Shown piece after piece: positions 8,539 through 16,588 of a stretch of DNA of 64,000 bases. The DNA is from Verrucomicrobiota bacterium. GTDB lineage: Bacteria; Verrucomicrobiota; Verrucomicrobiia; Verrucomicrobiales; DEV007. Under the pieces are notes generated by a model that was not told the origin of the DNA, did no database searches, and saw only the letters and a program-made list of their open reading frames with translations. The translations under genes were made by a program, and so were the position numbers. The stretch lies in contig JAGWVU010000013.1 in NCBI GenBank assembly GCA_018970725.1, positions 44,349-108,348 on the forward strand, written 5' to 3'. The number at the start of each line of letters is the position of its first letter. Within the stretch, counting starts at the first letter, position 1.

Positions 8539-8963
8539 TTTTGCTCGACGTGAACATCCTCGTCTACGCCCACCGCGAAGACGCCGAGCGGCATCCCGAC
8601 TACAAGGCTTGGCTGGAGTCCGCCTTGGGTCGGGTCCCCGGAGTCGCGGTGTCCGATTTGGCGTTGAGCGGATTTATCCGATTGGTCACCCATCCCAAAA
8701 TTTTTCTGGTGCCCACCCCTCTGGCGGATGCGTTGGGATTCGTCGAGGACCTCCGCTCCCGCGACTTGGTCAAGGTGCTTGCTCCGGGACCGATGCATTG
8801 GAAGGTTTTCCTCGACCTCTGTCGCAAGGCCGACGCTCGCGGCAATCTTGTGCCGGACGCCTACCACGCTGCGCTGGCCGTTGAGACGGGATGCGAATGG
8901 GTCACCGCCGACCGCGGCTTTTCCCGTTTCCCCGGCCTGAAGTGGCGCCACCCACTGGAATGA
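8535..8963 (+). CDS. vapC: PIN-domain ribonuclease toxin, VapC type
   Basis: This 142-residue PIN domain starts MILLDVNILVYAHREDAERH with the first catalytic Asp at position 5. Further acidic residues expected in the metal site lie in AVSDLALSGF (about 41), LVPDAYHAALA (about 107-108) and VTADRGFSRFPGL (about 124). VapC toxins are Mg2+-dependent endoribonucleases that often cleave tRNA or rRNA; the target of this one is unknown. The ending WRHPL is common in the TA_VapC_Mt33d-like subgroup. It is translationally coupled to the antitoxin gene by a 4-base overlap. It lies in the accessory island together with gene remnants. Confidence 0.92.
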   Translation: MILLDVNILVYAHREDAERHPDYKAWLESALGRVPGVAVSDLALSGFIRLVTHPKIFLVPTPLADALGFVEDLRSRDLVKVLAPGPMHWKVFLDLCRKADARGNLVPDAYHAALAVETGCEWVTADRGFSRFPGLKWRHPLE

Positions 8964-9074
8964 CCGGACTCTCAGAAAACAACAACAATCATCCTGCTCG
9001 ACTGTTGGAAGCAGCACTCCGATTCCGCATGAGCGGGGGGGCGAGGAAAAGTATTTTGCCTCAATAGCTGAAAA

Positions 9075-9497
9075 ATGAATACGACATTTCAGATCGTCGC
9101 CTCGCTCCTGAACTGGATCGCGGAGGTCACCGGGTTGACCTATAACGAGGTGAACATCATTGCCTATTACATCATTTTGCCGTTCGCCTACGTGATTCTT
9201 GCCGACCGAATATTCCAGAAGCACACGTTGAAGATCCTTTACGTAGTCGGCGTCTCGGTTTGCCTGTTTCTTATCACCGACTTTACGGAGTTCTCGGACT
9301 GGCTGTTTCAGAAGTCGGTTGACTTTCTCCTCTCATTCCAGTTTCTGGGGTGGAACTACGTTGTCTCTTCTGTTTTGATTTGCGTGGTCTTTCCAGCGAT
9401 CGTTTTTATCGTGATGTTTCACTTCGCGTTTCCCAAGTTCTTTCCGGCGATTGGCCGCCGTCTTTCACGGGGGGGCTCCATCCCTAATGCAGATTAG
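9075..9497 (+). CDS. small membrane protein of unknown function
   Basis: This 140-residue protein has three to four predicted membrane helices: IIAYYIILPFAYVIL (about 28-42), ILYVVGVSVCLFLITDF (about 54-70), and two closely spaced ones in the second half ending VVFPAIVFIVMFHFAF. The N-terminus MNTTFQIVASLLNWIAEVTG leads into TYNEVNIIAYY. The gene is visibly richer in A+T than its neighbours (many TTT, ATT, AAC codons), which suggests recent acquisition. No function can be assigned. It follows the VapBC pair by about 110 bases and stands alone. Confidence 0.7.
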   Translation: MNTTFQIVASLLNWIAEVTGLTYNEVNIIAYYIILPFAYVILADRIFQKHTLKILYVVGVSVCLFLITDFTEFSDWLFQKSVDFLLSFQFLGWNYVVSSVLICVVFPAIVFIVMFHFAFPKFFPAIGRRLSRGGSIPNAD

Positions 9498-9849
9498 CTA
9501 ACAAGACGGCACATTCAGCAGCGGGGAGCGTCCTTGTTTGAATTCAGGCTTCCATTTCCGCCGCAGATAACCTCGCCCGCATTTCTCAAGCTCCGGCTGC
9601 TGCGGCTTGTCCGGATTCTCCCCGCTGCGTTCCGCGCGGTTTCCAGAATTCACGGTGTGTCTGCACGCCGCTCATTCTGGAATCCTTCACGCGCCTTGCG
9701 GGAAAAACACCTCCCGCAACAGGGCCGGGAGCTTCCGGTCACTCGGACCGACCCATGCAAGAAGTCACCTGAGCGGCGGCACAAGAACTCCAAAGGAGGG
9801 AGTCAATCCCCGGCTTGAGGGAAGGCGGCGGGTGGGTTAACCTTGGGGC
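9498..9849. other. gene-poor stretch upstream of the helicase pair
   Basis: These 352 bases contain only short frames without protein-like composition. They include an inverted repeat (listed separately) and a G-rich leader just before the GTG start of the first helicase. No promoter could be identified with confidence. Confidence 0.5.
9641..9682. repeat. inverted repeat, possible stem-loop
   Basis: The arms TTCCAGAAT (9641-9649) and ATTCTGGAA (9674-9682) are perfect reverse complements separated by 24 bases. The loop contains the further short complementarity CGGTG/CGCCG. It could be a mobile-element end, a REP-like unit or a transcript stem-loop. There is no T-tract, so it is not a typical terminator. 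Confidence 0.45.
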
Positions 9850-11628
9850 GTGTCCGCGTTTGCGTTGGAGGCATCGTCCGTGGTGGATGAGTTGCGAAGG
9901 TTCGTGCACGCCGAGTTCACGTGCCAGCGGGAGGCGTTTGCCCGGCGGATGACGCGGTCCCCGGCAGAGCGGGTGAAGCGGGGGACCTGTCTGGACGGAT
10001 TGACGTTCGAAGGGATGGAGAACGGCCGGGCCGTGTTCCGGCACGGCGGGAATGATTCGCGGTTGCGGGAGAGCGACTTGGTCTTGCTGCGCCGCCGGGC
10101 GGATGGCGATGCCGTGGAGGGGCGCGAGGCGGTGATTTATCGGGAGGAGGGCGACAGGATTTGGCTGGCGCGGGAGAACGGCTTCCGGCCGGAACCGGAT
10201 GGAGGCGGTCCGTGGATGATCGATGAAGCGTTCCTCGATTTGGAATCATTCTACCTGGATGGGTTGGATCGGTTGCCCCGGACGGAGATCGGGCGGGAAC
10301 GGATTCTTCCCCTGCTGACGGGAAGGGCGGAGCCGGGGTTGCACGAGGAAGCGTATGGCCGGGCCTACAGGGATTTGGAGCCTTCGGCGAGGCCGTGGGA
10401 GGATATGCAGCGGGAGGCGATCGCGGGCAGTGTGTCCGCGGACCATGTGTATTTGGTGCAAGGGCCTCCGGGGACCGGAAAGACGCGGGTTCTGGCGGAG
10501 GTGGTGAAACGGTTGGTGGGGGAGGGGAGACGGGTTTTGGTGACATCGTTCACGCATCGGGCGATCGATCATGCCCTCGGCATGGTGGCGAGGGAAGTAG
10601 CGGACCGCGAGGCCGTGGGCCGGTTTGGTGCGGCGGTGCATCGCCGGGATGAGGCATTCGACCGCTTTGAATTTTTCAGTGAGAGTCCGTTGGGGAAGCG
10701 GGAAGGATCTTCCGGGTGGGTGGCCGGGGCGACGCCGTTTGCGTTGCGGCGTCGGTTGGCGGGGGTGGAATTCGACACGATCGTGTTCGACGAGGCGAGC
10801 CAGATGACGACGCCGTTGGCGATTTTGGCGATGTTGACCGGGCGGAGCTATCTTTTCTTTGGGGATCAGCAGCAGCTGGGGCCGGTGGTGGTGAGCCGTT
10901 CGCGGCGGGATTCCGGGGAAGCGGGGATTTTCCAGGCGTTGCAAGCGCGGGAGATCCCCGGGACGCGGTTGAACGTGACCTACCGGTTGAACGATACACT
11001 GGCGAGGTGGCCGGGTGAGTCGTTTTACCATGGGGATCTTTCCTCCGCGTCGGCGGTGGCCGGGAGTCGGCTGCGGAGGGTGCCGGTGGCCGGGGTTCCG
11101 GACTGGCAGCGGGAGGCGCTCGATCCGGAGAAGCCGTTGATTTGGCTGCGCTTTGCCGGGCGTGAAGGCCGGACGGACAACGATGAGGAGAGCGGGGCGG
11201 CGGCGGAGCTGATCCGGTTGTTAGTCTCCCGGGGGATGAGGCCGGAGGAGATCGCGGTGGTGACGCCCTACCGGAGGCAAGCCCGCCGGGTGCGGCGTCG
11301 GTTGGAGACGCTGGAGCCGGGGCGTTCGTGGGCCGGGTGCATGGTGGACACGGTGGAGCGGATGCAGGGGCAGGAACGGGAAGTGATCCTGGTGAGTTTT
11401 TCGGCGGCACAACCTGGATTTGTGCAGGATCAGGCGGAATTTTTCTTCGACCCGCGGAGGCTCAATGTCTCCGTCACGCGGGCCCGGACCAAGTTGATCC
11501 TGTTGGCGAGCGAAAGCCTGCTGGAATTGGATCCGGAGGACCCGGATTTGGAAGAGGAGGTGGCCCTGTTTCGCTCGTTGCTCGTGGCGGCGGTGGAGGT
11601 GGCTCATCCGGGCACACATTCCTCCTGA
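9850..11628 (+). CDS. superfamily 1B helicase, Dna2/UPF1-like
   Basis: This 592-residue protein starts at GTG 9850. Residues about 45-115 look like a small beta-barrel, followed by the SF1 core. Core motifs are WEDMQREAI (Q-motif position, about 183-191), Walker A GPPGTGKT (205-212), motif Ia VTSFTHRAID (231-240), DEAS (314-317), GDQQQLGPV (338-346), VTPYRRQ (471-477), DTVERMQGQE (500-509) and RLNVSVTRAR (537-546). DEAS with QGQE is characteristic of the Dna2/UPF1/Smubp2 group, which unwinds 5'-3' on DNA or RNA. No separate nuclease or Fe-S cysteine cluster is present. Four bases separate it from the second helicase, so the two are one operon, inside an accessory island. Confidence 0.88.
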   Translation: MSAFALEASSVVDELRRFVHAEFTCQREAFARRMTRSPAERVKRGTCLDGLTFEGMENGRAVFRHGGNDSRLRESDLVLLRRRADGDAVEGREAVIYREEGDRIWLARENGFRPEPDGGGPWMIDEAFLDLESFYLDGLDRLPRTEIGRERILPLLTGRAEPGLHEEAYGRAYRDLEPSARPWEDMQREAIAGSVSADHVYLVQGPPGTGKTRVLAEVVKRLVGEGRRVLVTSFTHRAIDHALGMVAREVADREAVGRFGAAVHRRDEAFDRFEFFSESPLGKREGSSGWVAGATPFALRRRLAGVEFDTIVFDEASQMTTPLAILAMLTGRSYLFFGDQQQLGPVVVSRSRRDSGEAGIFQALQAREIPGTRLNVTYRLNDTLARWPGESFYHGDLSSASAVAGSRLRRVPVAGVPDWQREALDPEKPLIWLRFAGREGRTDNDEESGAAAELIRLLVSRGMRPEEIAVVTPYRRQARRVRRRLETLEPGRSWAGCMVDTVERMQGQEREVILVSFSAAQPGFVQDQAEFFFDPRRLNVSVTRARTKLILLASESLLELDPEDPDLEEEVALFRSLLVAAVEVAHPGTHSS

Positions 11629-11632
11629 GCCG

Positions 11633-13579
11633 ATGCGCACGCCGACGCTGGTCATCAAAACGAGGACGCTGCTGGGGCAGTTGGGGGCGCATGGTCTTCA
11701 GGCGAGCCGGGCCACGGGGATTCCGGAGGGACCGGACGCGGTATTGTTCGGCCAGGAGGGCCGGGTCTGGCTGGCGGCCATCTGGCCGGGGGAAGACCTG
11801 CAGCCCTCGCTTTTGGAGGAGCCGATGGATTGCGGGCGATTGGTGGCCCGGGTGCTGGCGTGGAGGGGACGGGTGGCGGCGGAAGCCGGATTGGAGGAGC
11901 CCGCCCTTCTCATCCTGGCTCCCGCGCTGGCGGCCGGCGGGGAAATGTCCGGAGTCCGCGTGATTTCACGGGGGGATTGTGGCCGGAGCGGGTCCTTGGC
12001 GGCGGCGATCCTATCGAGCCCGACCGGAAAATTTACGGAAGGTGCGCAGGCGGTCTGGAGGGCTGCGGCGGTTCCGGAAGTGAGGATCGATGGGGCCGGG
12101 CGCGGTATCACGGCCGGGCACCGGGCACGGGTCATCCGGGTTCCCGAGGCTCTGGTGGCCCCGATGCTGTTGGACTACCGGCAGGAGCGGTGTGTGCGAT
12201 TGGATGTGGAGGAGGAGGCGCGGGTGCGGCCGCTGGCGACGGATTTCCGGCTCCGGGTCATCACCGGGGTGGCGGGCTGTGGGAAGACGTTGGTGTTGAT
12301 TCACCGGGCGCGCTTGCTGGCGAGTGTTTTTCCGCGCAAACGGATTGTCCTGCTGAGTTTCAACCGCCCCCTGACTAACGACTTGAAATGGCGGTTGGCC
12401 CGGCATCCCGAGGCGGCGCGGGTGGAATGCCTGACCTTCCACCAGTGGTTGCACCGGATCCGGCCGCCGGGAGGCAAAATGCTCGGACCGGCGGAGCTGC
12501 TCCGGTGGGTTGACGCGGAGCGCGGGCAGGCGCCGGAGTTGGAGCGGGCGTCGACGGAGTGGATCCTTGAGGAGCTGCATTGGATGTTGGATCAGGGATT
12601 GGCTGGCGAGGCGTATCTCACCGCGGCGCGGAAGGGAAGAAAGAGCCGGATCAGCCTTGAGCAGCGGCGTGCCATGCTCGATCTGCTGCGGAGGTTCCGG
12701 ACCTACCTGCGGGTGAACGGCCGGGCGGATTGGTCCGAGTGGCCGTTGTCGGTGCTGGAAAATCCGCCGCCCGGCCTCCGGCAGCGGATGGTGGATCATC
12801 TCTTGATTGACGAGGCCCAATTTTTTGCGCCGGCGTGGATCGAGTTGCTCCGGATGGGCGTGCAGTCTGGCGGCCATATCTTCCTCTGCGCGGATCCGAC
12901 CCAGGGTTTCCTGCGGAGGGGGACTTCCTGGAGCAGCCTCGGGATGGAGGTGCGGAGCCGATCCCTACGGCTGGAGCAGCCTTACCGGAGCACGCGCGCC
13001 ATCCTTCGGTTTGCCCGGGCGTTTTACCGGCACCGTTTGCCGGAGGAGGAGGAGCCGCTCAATTTGCCGGAGGCGGAAGCGTTGGAGACGCTGGCGGAGG
13101 GGGAGGAACCCTGGGTGCAGGCCGGCGGCTCCGGGCATGAGCAGATGGAACGGGTGGCGCGGGAGTTGGAGGTTTTGCGGGAGCGGGGGCTTCCGTTGGA
13201 GGATGTGTTGATCCTGCTTGCCGGCCGTTCGGTCTCGGAGGCGGCGTTGGTGCGTCACCTCGGGCATCGTCTCGGAGAGGGGAGCGTGGTCTCCGCAAAA
13301 GAGCGCGCCCGGACGGCGCCGGGGCCCGGAGCGGCGGGAGTGGCCCATCTAATGGCGGCCACCGGATTGGAACGACCGATCGTCTTCCTCCTCATGGTGG
13401 ACGAATTGGCCGAGGAGGAGGAGAATCCGTTGTTGGCTCCGGAAGAGCGGGCGGAGCGGGTTCTGGCCCATACCCGGCAAATCTATGTGGGGGTGACCCG
13501 TGCGATGGAGCGGCTCGTGATCTATGCGGGGCACCGGGGATTGCGCGAGGCCATGGGCGTGGGGGGAGTTTGCGCTTGA
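11633..13579 (+). CDS. superfamily 1A helicase, UvrD-like, with unassigned N-terminal domain
   Basis: This is a 648-residue protein. The first 180 residues (MRTPTLVIKTRTLLGQLG...) form an unrecognised alpha/beta region that could be NERD-like, but no nuclease motif is evident. The SF1A core follows: Walker A GVAGCGKT (212-219), LLSFNRPLTNDL (240-251), LTFHQW (267-272), IDEAQ (392-396), CADPTQ (419-424), LEQPYRS (447-453), TGLERPIVFLL (motif V) and RQIYVGVTRAMERLVI (motif VI). DEAQ in place of DExD and the separated insert of about 110 residues resemble DNA/RNA helicases seen in defence islands. It is translated directly after the Dna2-like helicase (stop 11628, start 11633). The two probably work together. 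Confidence 0.86.
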   Translation: MRTPTLVIKTRTLLGQLGAHGLQASRATGIPEGPDAVLFGQEGRVWLAAIWPGEDLQPSLLEEPMDCGRLVARVLAWRGRVAAEAGLEEPALLILAPALAAGGEMSGVRVISRGDCGRSGSLAAAILSSPTGKFTEGAQAVWRAAAVPEVRIDGAGRGITAGHRARVIRVPEALVAPMLLDYRQERCVRLDVEEEARVRPLATDFRLRVITGVAGCGKTLVLIHRARLLASVFPRKRIVLLSFNRPLTNDLKWRLARHPEAARVECLTFHQWLHRIRPPGGKMLGPAELLRWVDAERGQAPELERASTEWILEELHWMLDQGLAGEAYLTAARKGRKSRISLEQRRAMLDLLRRFRTYLRVNGRADWSEWPLSVLENPPPGLRQRMVDHLLIDEAQFFAPAWIELLRMGVQSGGHIFLCADPTQGFLRRGTSWSSLGMEVRSRSLRLEQPYRSTRAILRFARAFYRHRLPEEEEPLNLPEAEALETLAEGEEPWVQAGGSGHEQMERVARELEVLRERGLPLEDVLILLAGRSVSEAALVRHLGHRLGEGSVVSAKERARTAPGPGAAGVAHLMAATGLERPIVFLLMVDELAEEEENPLLAPEERAERVLAHTRQIYVGVTRAMERLVIYAGHRGLREAMGVGGVCA

Positions 13580-13636
13580 AATCCGGGGGGCGATTGGCTT
13601 CGACCGAAGGGCGGCGCCGGGCGTAAATCAGAGGGA

Positions 13637-14470
13637 ATGCACCGATCAGTCTCCCCATCCCTTCAAGCGCTGTTGACGGCGGTCGAACCGGAGCGGGCCG
13701 CGCTTCTGGCCCACCCGGTTTACGACGCTCTCCACACGAAAATGGATCTTCGGCGGTTCATGGAGGTCCACGTGTTCGCGGTCTGGGACTTCATGTCCCT
13801 TCTCAAGGCGTTGCAGGCCAGGCTCACTTGCGTGGCTGTCCCCTGGCTGCCGACCAAGGACCCTGAAATCCGGGCGCTCGTGAATGCCATTGTGCTGGCG
13901 GAAGAGAGCGATCTGATGCCGGACGGTCGTCACCTCAGTCACTTCGAGATGTATCTTGAGGCGATGGAGGCGGCCGGAGCGGACACGGTTCGCATCCGGC
14001 GTTTCCTTGACGCCTTGGCGCAGGGCTTGCCTTGGCGTCAGGCTTTGGCCGGCTGCGGGTTGGCTCCGGGAACCCGGGACTTCGTCCAGCACAGTCTGGA
14101 AACGGCGGAATCCGGCCGGGCGCACCTGGTGGCCGCCGTCTTCACTTTCGGCCGGGAGGCGCTCATTCCCGACATGTTCCGGCGCCTGACCGGAGATCTG
14201 GCGCGGCGCTTTCCCGAGGAACTGGCCGGGTTCCAGCATTATCTGCAACGGCACATCGATCTGGACGGTGACGACCACGGACCGCTGGCCCTGCGCATGA
14301 TGGAAATCCTCTGCGGGAACGATGCCGACGCGTGGCGCGAGGCCACGGAGGCGGCGTTGCGGTCCCTGAGGCTGCGCCGCGGGTTGTGGGATTGCGTCCT
14401 CGGATCCGCTTCAGCGCAAGCGGGCCATGGAACGGAAAGCATCGCGACGGGCCACAATGTCCGCCTTTGA
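13637..14470 (+). CDS. DUF3050 protein with heme-oxygenase-like fold
   Basis: This 277-residue protein matches DUF3050: HPVYDALHTKMDLRRFMEVH, followed by FAVWDFMSLLKALQARLTCV, then PWLPTKDPEIRALVNAIVL and EESDLMPDGRHLSHFEMYLE. The abundant His, Glu and Asp in the central helices fit the heme-oxygenase-like di-metal oxidase/oxygenase superfamily, although DUF3050 has no proven reaction. Length is normal for the family. The last 20 codons overlap the 3' end of the convergent PfkB kinase gene by 60 bases; the C-terminal tail beyond LRRGLWDCVLGSAS is not family-like and may be a drifted extension into the neighbour. Confidence 0.86.
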   Translation: MHRSVSPSLQALLTAVEPERAALLAHPVYDALHTKMDLRRFMEVHVFAVWDFMSLLKALQARLTCVAVPWLPTKDPEIRALVNAIVLAEESDLMPDGRHLSHFEMYLEAMEAAGADTVRIRRFLDALAQGLPWRQALAGCGLAPGTRDFVQHSLETAESGRAHLVAAVFTFGREALIPDMFRRLTGDLARRFPEELAGFQHYLQRHIDLDGDDHGPLALRMMEILCGNDADAWREATEAALRSLRLRRGLWDCVLGSASAQAGHGTESIATGHNVRL

Positions 14471-15325
14471 GATCGCGGCGAGCCTGCGGAGACCGAATTC
14501 CTCGCAGGTGAAACTGGCGGTCACGGTGCCGAGGAGGATGCCTTCGGCGAGATCTTCCAAGTCCACTTCCCGTTTCCCGAGGGATCCGAGATAACCGGCG
14601 AGGCCGCCGATGAAGCTGTCTCCGGCACCGGTGGGATCGTGGACCGCACGCAGCGGGAAGGCGCCGGTGGTGAAGAACTCCCCGGCCCGGCCGAAAAGGA
14701 GGGAGCCGTGTTCCCCCTTTTTGAGGATGACGTAGCGGGGGCCCATCGCGAGCATCTTCTCGCCTGCCTTGATGAGATTGGTGGTCTCGGTCAGTTGGCG
14801 GGCCTCGCTGTCGTTGATCACAAGCATGTCGACGCCCTGCAGCAACTCCGCGAGTTCATCCCGCATCGTGGTGATCCAGAGGTCCATCGTATCGGCGATG
14901 GTGAACACCGGCGCCTCGCATTGGCGCAAGACCTTCAACTGGCTGTCGGGACCGGCGTTGGCGAGGAGGACGATGTCCGAGCGGCGATAATCTGGGTTCA
15001 GTTCCGGCGAGTAATGCGCGAGGACGTTGAGGTGGACGTCCAGGGTTTCACGGGAGTTCAAGTCCCCGAAATATTCGCCCGACCAACGGAAGGTTTTGCC
15101 GTCGGCAACCACCTCCACCCCGTCCATGTTGATTTCCCGGGAGCGGAAAAGTTTGGCATGCTGGTCGGGGAAATCGGCCCCGACGATGCCGACGAGGTTG
15201 ACGGGGCAGCTGAACGCGGCCGCCAGAGCGGCGTAGGAGGCGGATCCGCCGAGCACTTCTCCGGAGGATTCGGTGGGGGTCTTGATGTGGTCGAGCGCGA
15301 TCGAACCGGCGATGAGGACGGGCAT
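14411..15325 (-). CDS. PfkB-family sugar/nucleoside kinase
   Basis: From ATG 15325 this is a 304-residue protein, MPVLIAGSIALDHIKTPTES. PfkB signatures are VLGGSASYAALAAA (about 24-37, PfkB motif 1 GG dipeptide), NLVGIVGADFP (43-53), and the C-terminal DPTGAGDSFIGGLAGYL, where Asp is the catalytic base and GAGD forms the anion hole. Substrates of this subgroup range from ribose and adenosine to fructose; the exact one cannot be told. The open frame continues 30 codons upstream, but that part crosses a terminator hairpin. It is separated from the rhodanese gene upstream by that terminator. Its 3' end overlaps the convergent DUF3050 gene by 60 bases. Confidence 0.9.
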   Translation of the reverse strand: MPVLIAGSIALDHIKTPTESSGEVLGGSASYAALAAAFSCPVNLVGIVGADFPDQHAKLFRSREINMDGVEVVADGKTFRWSGEYFGDLNSRETLDVHLNVLAHYSPELNPDYRRSDIVLLANAGPDSQLKVLRQCEAPVFTIADTMDLWITTMRDELAELLQGVDMLVINDSEARQLTETTNLIKAGEKMLAMGPRYVILKKGEHGSLLFGRAGEFFTTGAFPLRAVHDPTGAGDSFIGGLAGYLGSLGKREVDLEDLAEGILLGTVTASFTCEEFGLRRLAAISKADIVARRDAFRSMARLR

Positions 15326-15370
15326 GGCGGGATGTGGTGGAGCCGAATGGGCAAAACGTAAAGAAAAAAA

Positions 15371-15399
15371 GGCGGTGTCGCAAGTGGAGCGACACCGCC
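15371..15399 (-). terminator. rho-independent terminator after the rhodanese gene
   Basis: An 11-base perfect stem GGCGGTGTCGC (15371-15381) pairs with GCGACACCGCC (15389-15399) around a 7-base loop. On the minus strand the hairpin is followed by a T-rich run (complement of 15359-15370, nearly all A on the plus strand). It therefore ends transcription coming from the rhodanese gene and lies just before the PfkB kinase start. Confidence 0.9.
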
Positions 15400-15445
15400 G
15401 GATGCACACAAACACGCCGGGAATCCGAGGAGACCCGGGAGGAGA

Positions 15446-15841
15446 TTACTTGGCCGCGACCTTTTCGGTGGGCTTGCCGGCGTCGAGCCAGCCGCTAATT
15501 CCGGCGGCGAGGTGCTTGACGTTGGTGTAGCCGAGGTCAGCGGCGGCTTTGGCGCCCGCCTTGTAGGCGTTGCAGCCGGGGCCACCGCAATAGGCCACCA
15601 CGAGTTGCGCCTTGTCGGCGGGCAGGTGCTTGGCGATTTCCGCGCTGTGGGCCCGGAAGTCGACCGCGCCGGGGATGTGGCCGCGGGCGAAGGAGCCGGA
15701 GCCGTTGACGTCGAGGACGGTCACCTTGCCTTCCGAAATGGCCTTGGAGAGTTCCTCGATGCTGATGTCCTCGTATTCACCGGCGATCACGAGGGTGCTG
15801 GTGGCGAGGAGGGAGGCGAACAGGGTAAGGAGTTTCTTCAT
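15446..15841 (-). CDS. secreted rhodanese-like domain protein
   Basis: This 131-residue protein has signal peptide MKKLLTLFASLLATSTLVIA (cleavage near 20-21) and one rhodanese domain. Family features are ISIEELSKAISEGKVTVLDVNG (26-47), FARGHIPGAVDFR (51-63) and the active-site loop YCGGPGCNAYKAG with the catalytic Cys at about residue 85. The domain ends GISGWLDAGKP. Rhodaneses transfer sulfane sulfur or act as periplasmic thiol/persulfide handlers; the acceptor here is unknown. The gene is monocistronic: a terminator follows, and it diverges from nuoE with about 214 bases in between. Confidence 0.92.
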   Translation of the reverse strand: MKKLLTLFASLLATSTLVIAGEYEDISIEELSKAISEGKVTVLDVNGSGSFARGHIPGAVDFRAHSAEIAKHLPADKAQLVVAYCGGPGCNAYKAGAKAAADLGYTNVKHLAAGISGWLDAGKPTEKVAAK

Positions 15842-15992
15842 GGGATACGATGAATCAGGTTATTGTTTGGGTTGGATTACGATTGTCAGCGTGACAGGGA
15901 TTCCTCTCAAGGAAAAACCGGTCAGAAACTGAGACGCCCGGGGGCGCAAAACCTTGCACCGAAAGTGGAGAAGAATCCTTTCACCGGAATGC

Positions 15993-16010
15993 TTGTGAAA
16001 AATTTCACAA
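15993..16010. promoter_or_regulatory. CRP/FNR-type operator upstream of nuoE
   Basis: TTGTGAAAAATTTCACAA contains TGTGA (15994-15998), six bases, then TCACA (16005-16009), which matches the CRP-family consensus half-sites exactly. The outer bases extend the symmetry to 8 bases per arm. It lies 46 bases before the nuoE start in the divergent region with the rhodanese gene, so a CRP/FNR-family regulator could control either gene. The binding protein is not in this window. Confidence 0.6.
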
Positions 16011-16055
16011 ATTCCCGTTGCGACCGTTTTTGCGGCGCATCATGCTGCGGATAGA

Positions 16056-16553
16056 ATGCCGCATCAGGTCCCTCTCGAGGTTGAACAGGAGATCGATCAG
16101 CGCCTCACGCGTTATCCTGACAAGCGCAGTGCGCTGCTCCCGGCTTTGCACGCGATCCAAGGCCACTTCCGCTACGTTCCGGAGGATTTGGTGGAATGGG
16201 TGGCCGCGAAGCTCGAGTTGGAGGCGATCCAGGTGATGGAGGTGCTCACCTTCTACCCCAGTTTCCGCCAGAAGGCCCCGGGGCGGTATCACATCCGGGT
16301 CTGCCGGACGCTATCCTGCGCCATGGCCGGAAGCCACGGGCTCATGGATGCGTTGGCCGAGAAAGCGGGGATCGACCGCAGTCACGCGGACCATCATCAC
16401 CCGATCTGCGTTTCCAAGGACGGTCGCTTCAGCATCGAGTTCGCTGAATGTCTCGCCAGTTGCGGCACCGGCCCGGTTTGCATGGTCAACGACGACCTCC
16501 ACGAGCAGGTGCGCCCGGAGGATGCCCGCAAGCTCCTCGACCGGTATTCCTGA
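16056..16553 (+). CDS. nuoE: NADH-quinone oxidoreductase subunit E
   Basis: This 165-residue thioredoxin-fold 2Fe-2S protein is NuoE-like. The N-terminal helical part has KRSALLPALHAIQGHFRYVPE (21-41) and MEVLTFYPSFR (61-71). The [2Fe-2S] ligands are in CRTLSC (84-89) and CLASCG (at about 131-136), the normal C-x4-C and C-x3-C spacing of the 24 kDa subunit. With NuoF it forms the NADH dehydrogenase module of complex I or of related NAD-linked hydrogenases or formate dehydrogenases. A CRP/FNR-type palindrome lies 46 bases upstream. nuoF follows after 35 bases. Confidence 0.95.
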   Translation: MPHQVPLEVEQEIDQRLTRYPDKRSALLPALHAIQGHFRYVPEDLVEWVAAKLELEAIQVMEVLTFYPSFRQKAPGRYHIRVCRTLSCAMAGSHGLMDALAEKAGIDRSHADHHHPICVSKDGRFSIEFAECLASCGTGPVCMVNDDLHEQVRPEDARKLLDRYS

Positions 16554-16588
16554 TCCCTTCCACCCGTCGGTTCGTAACTCCTCACGGC

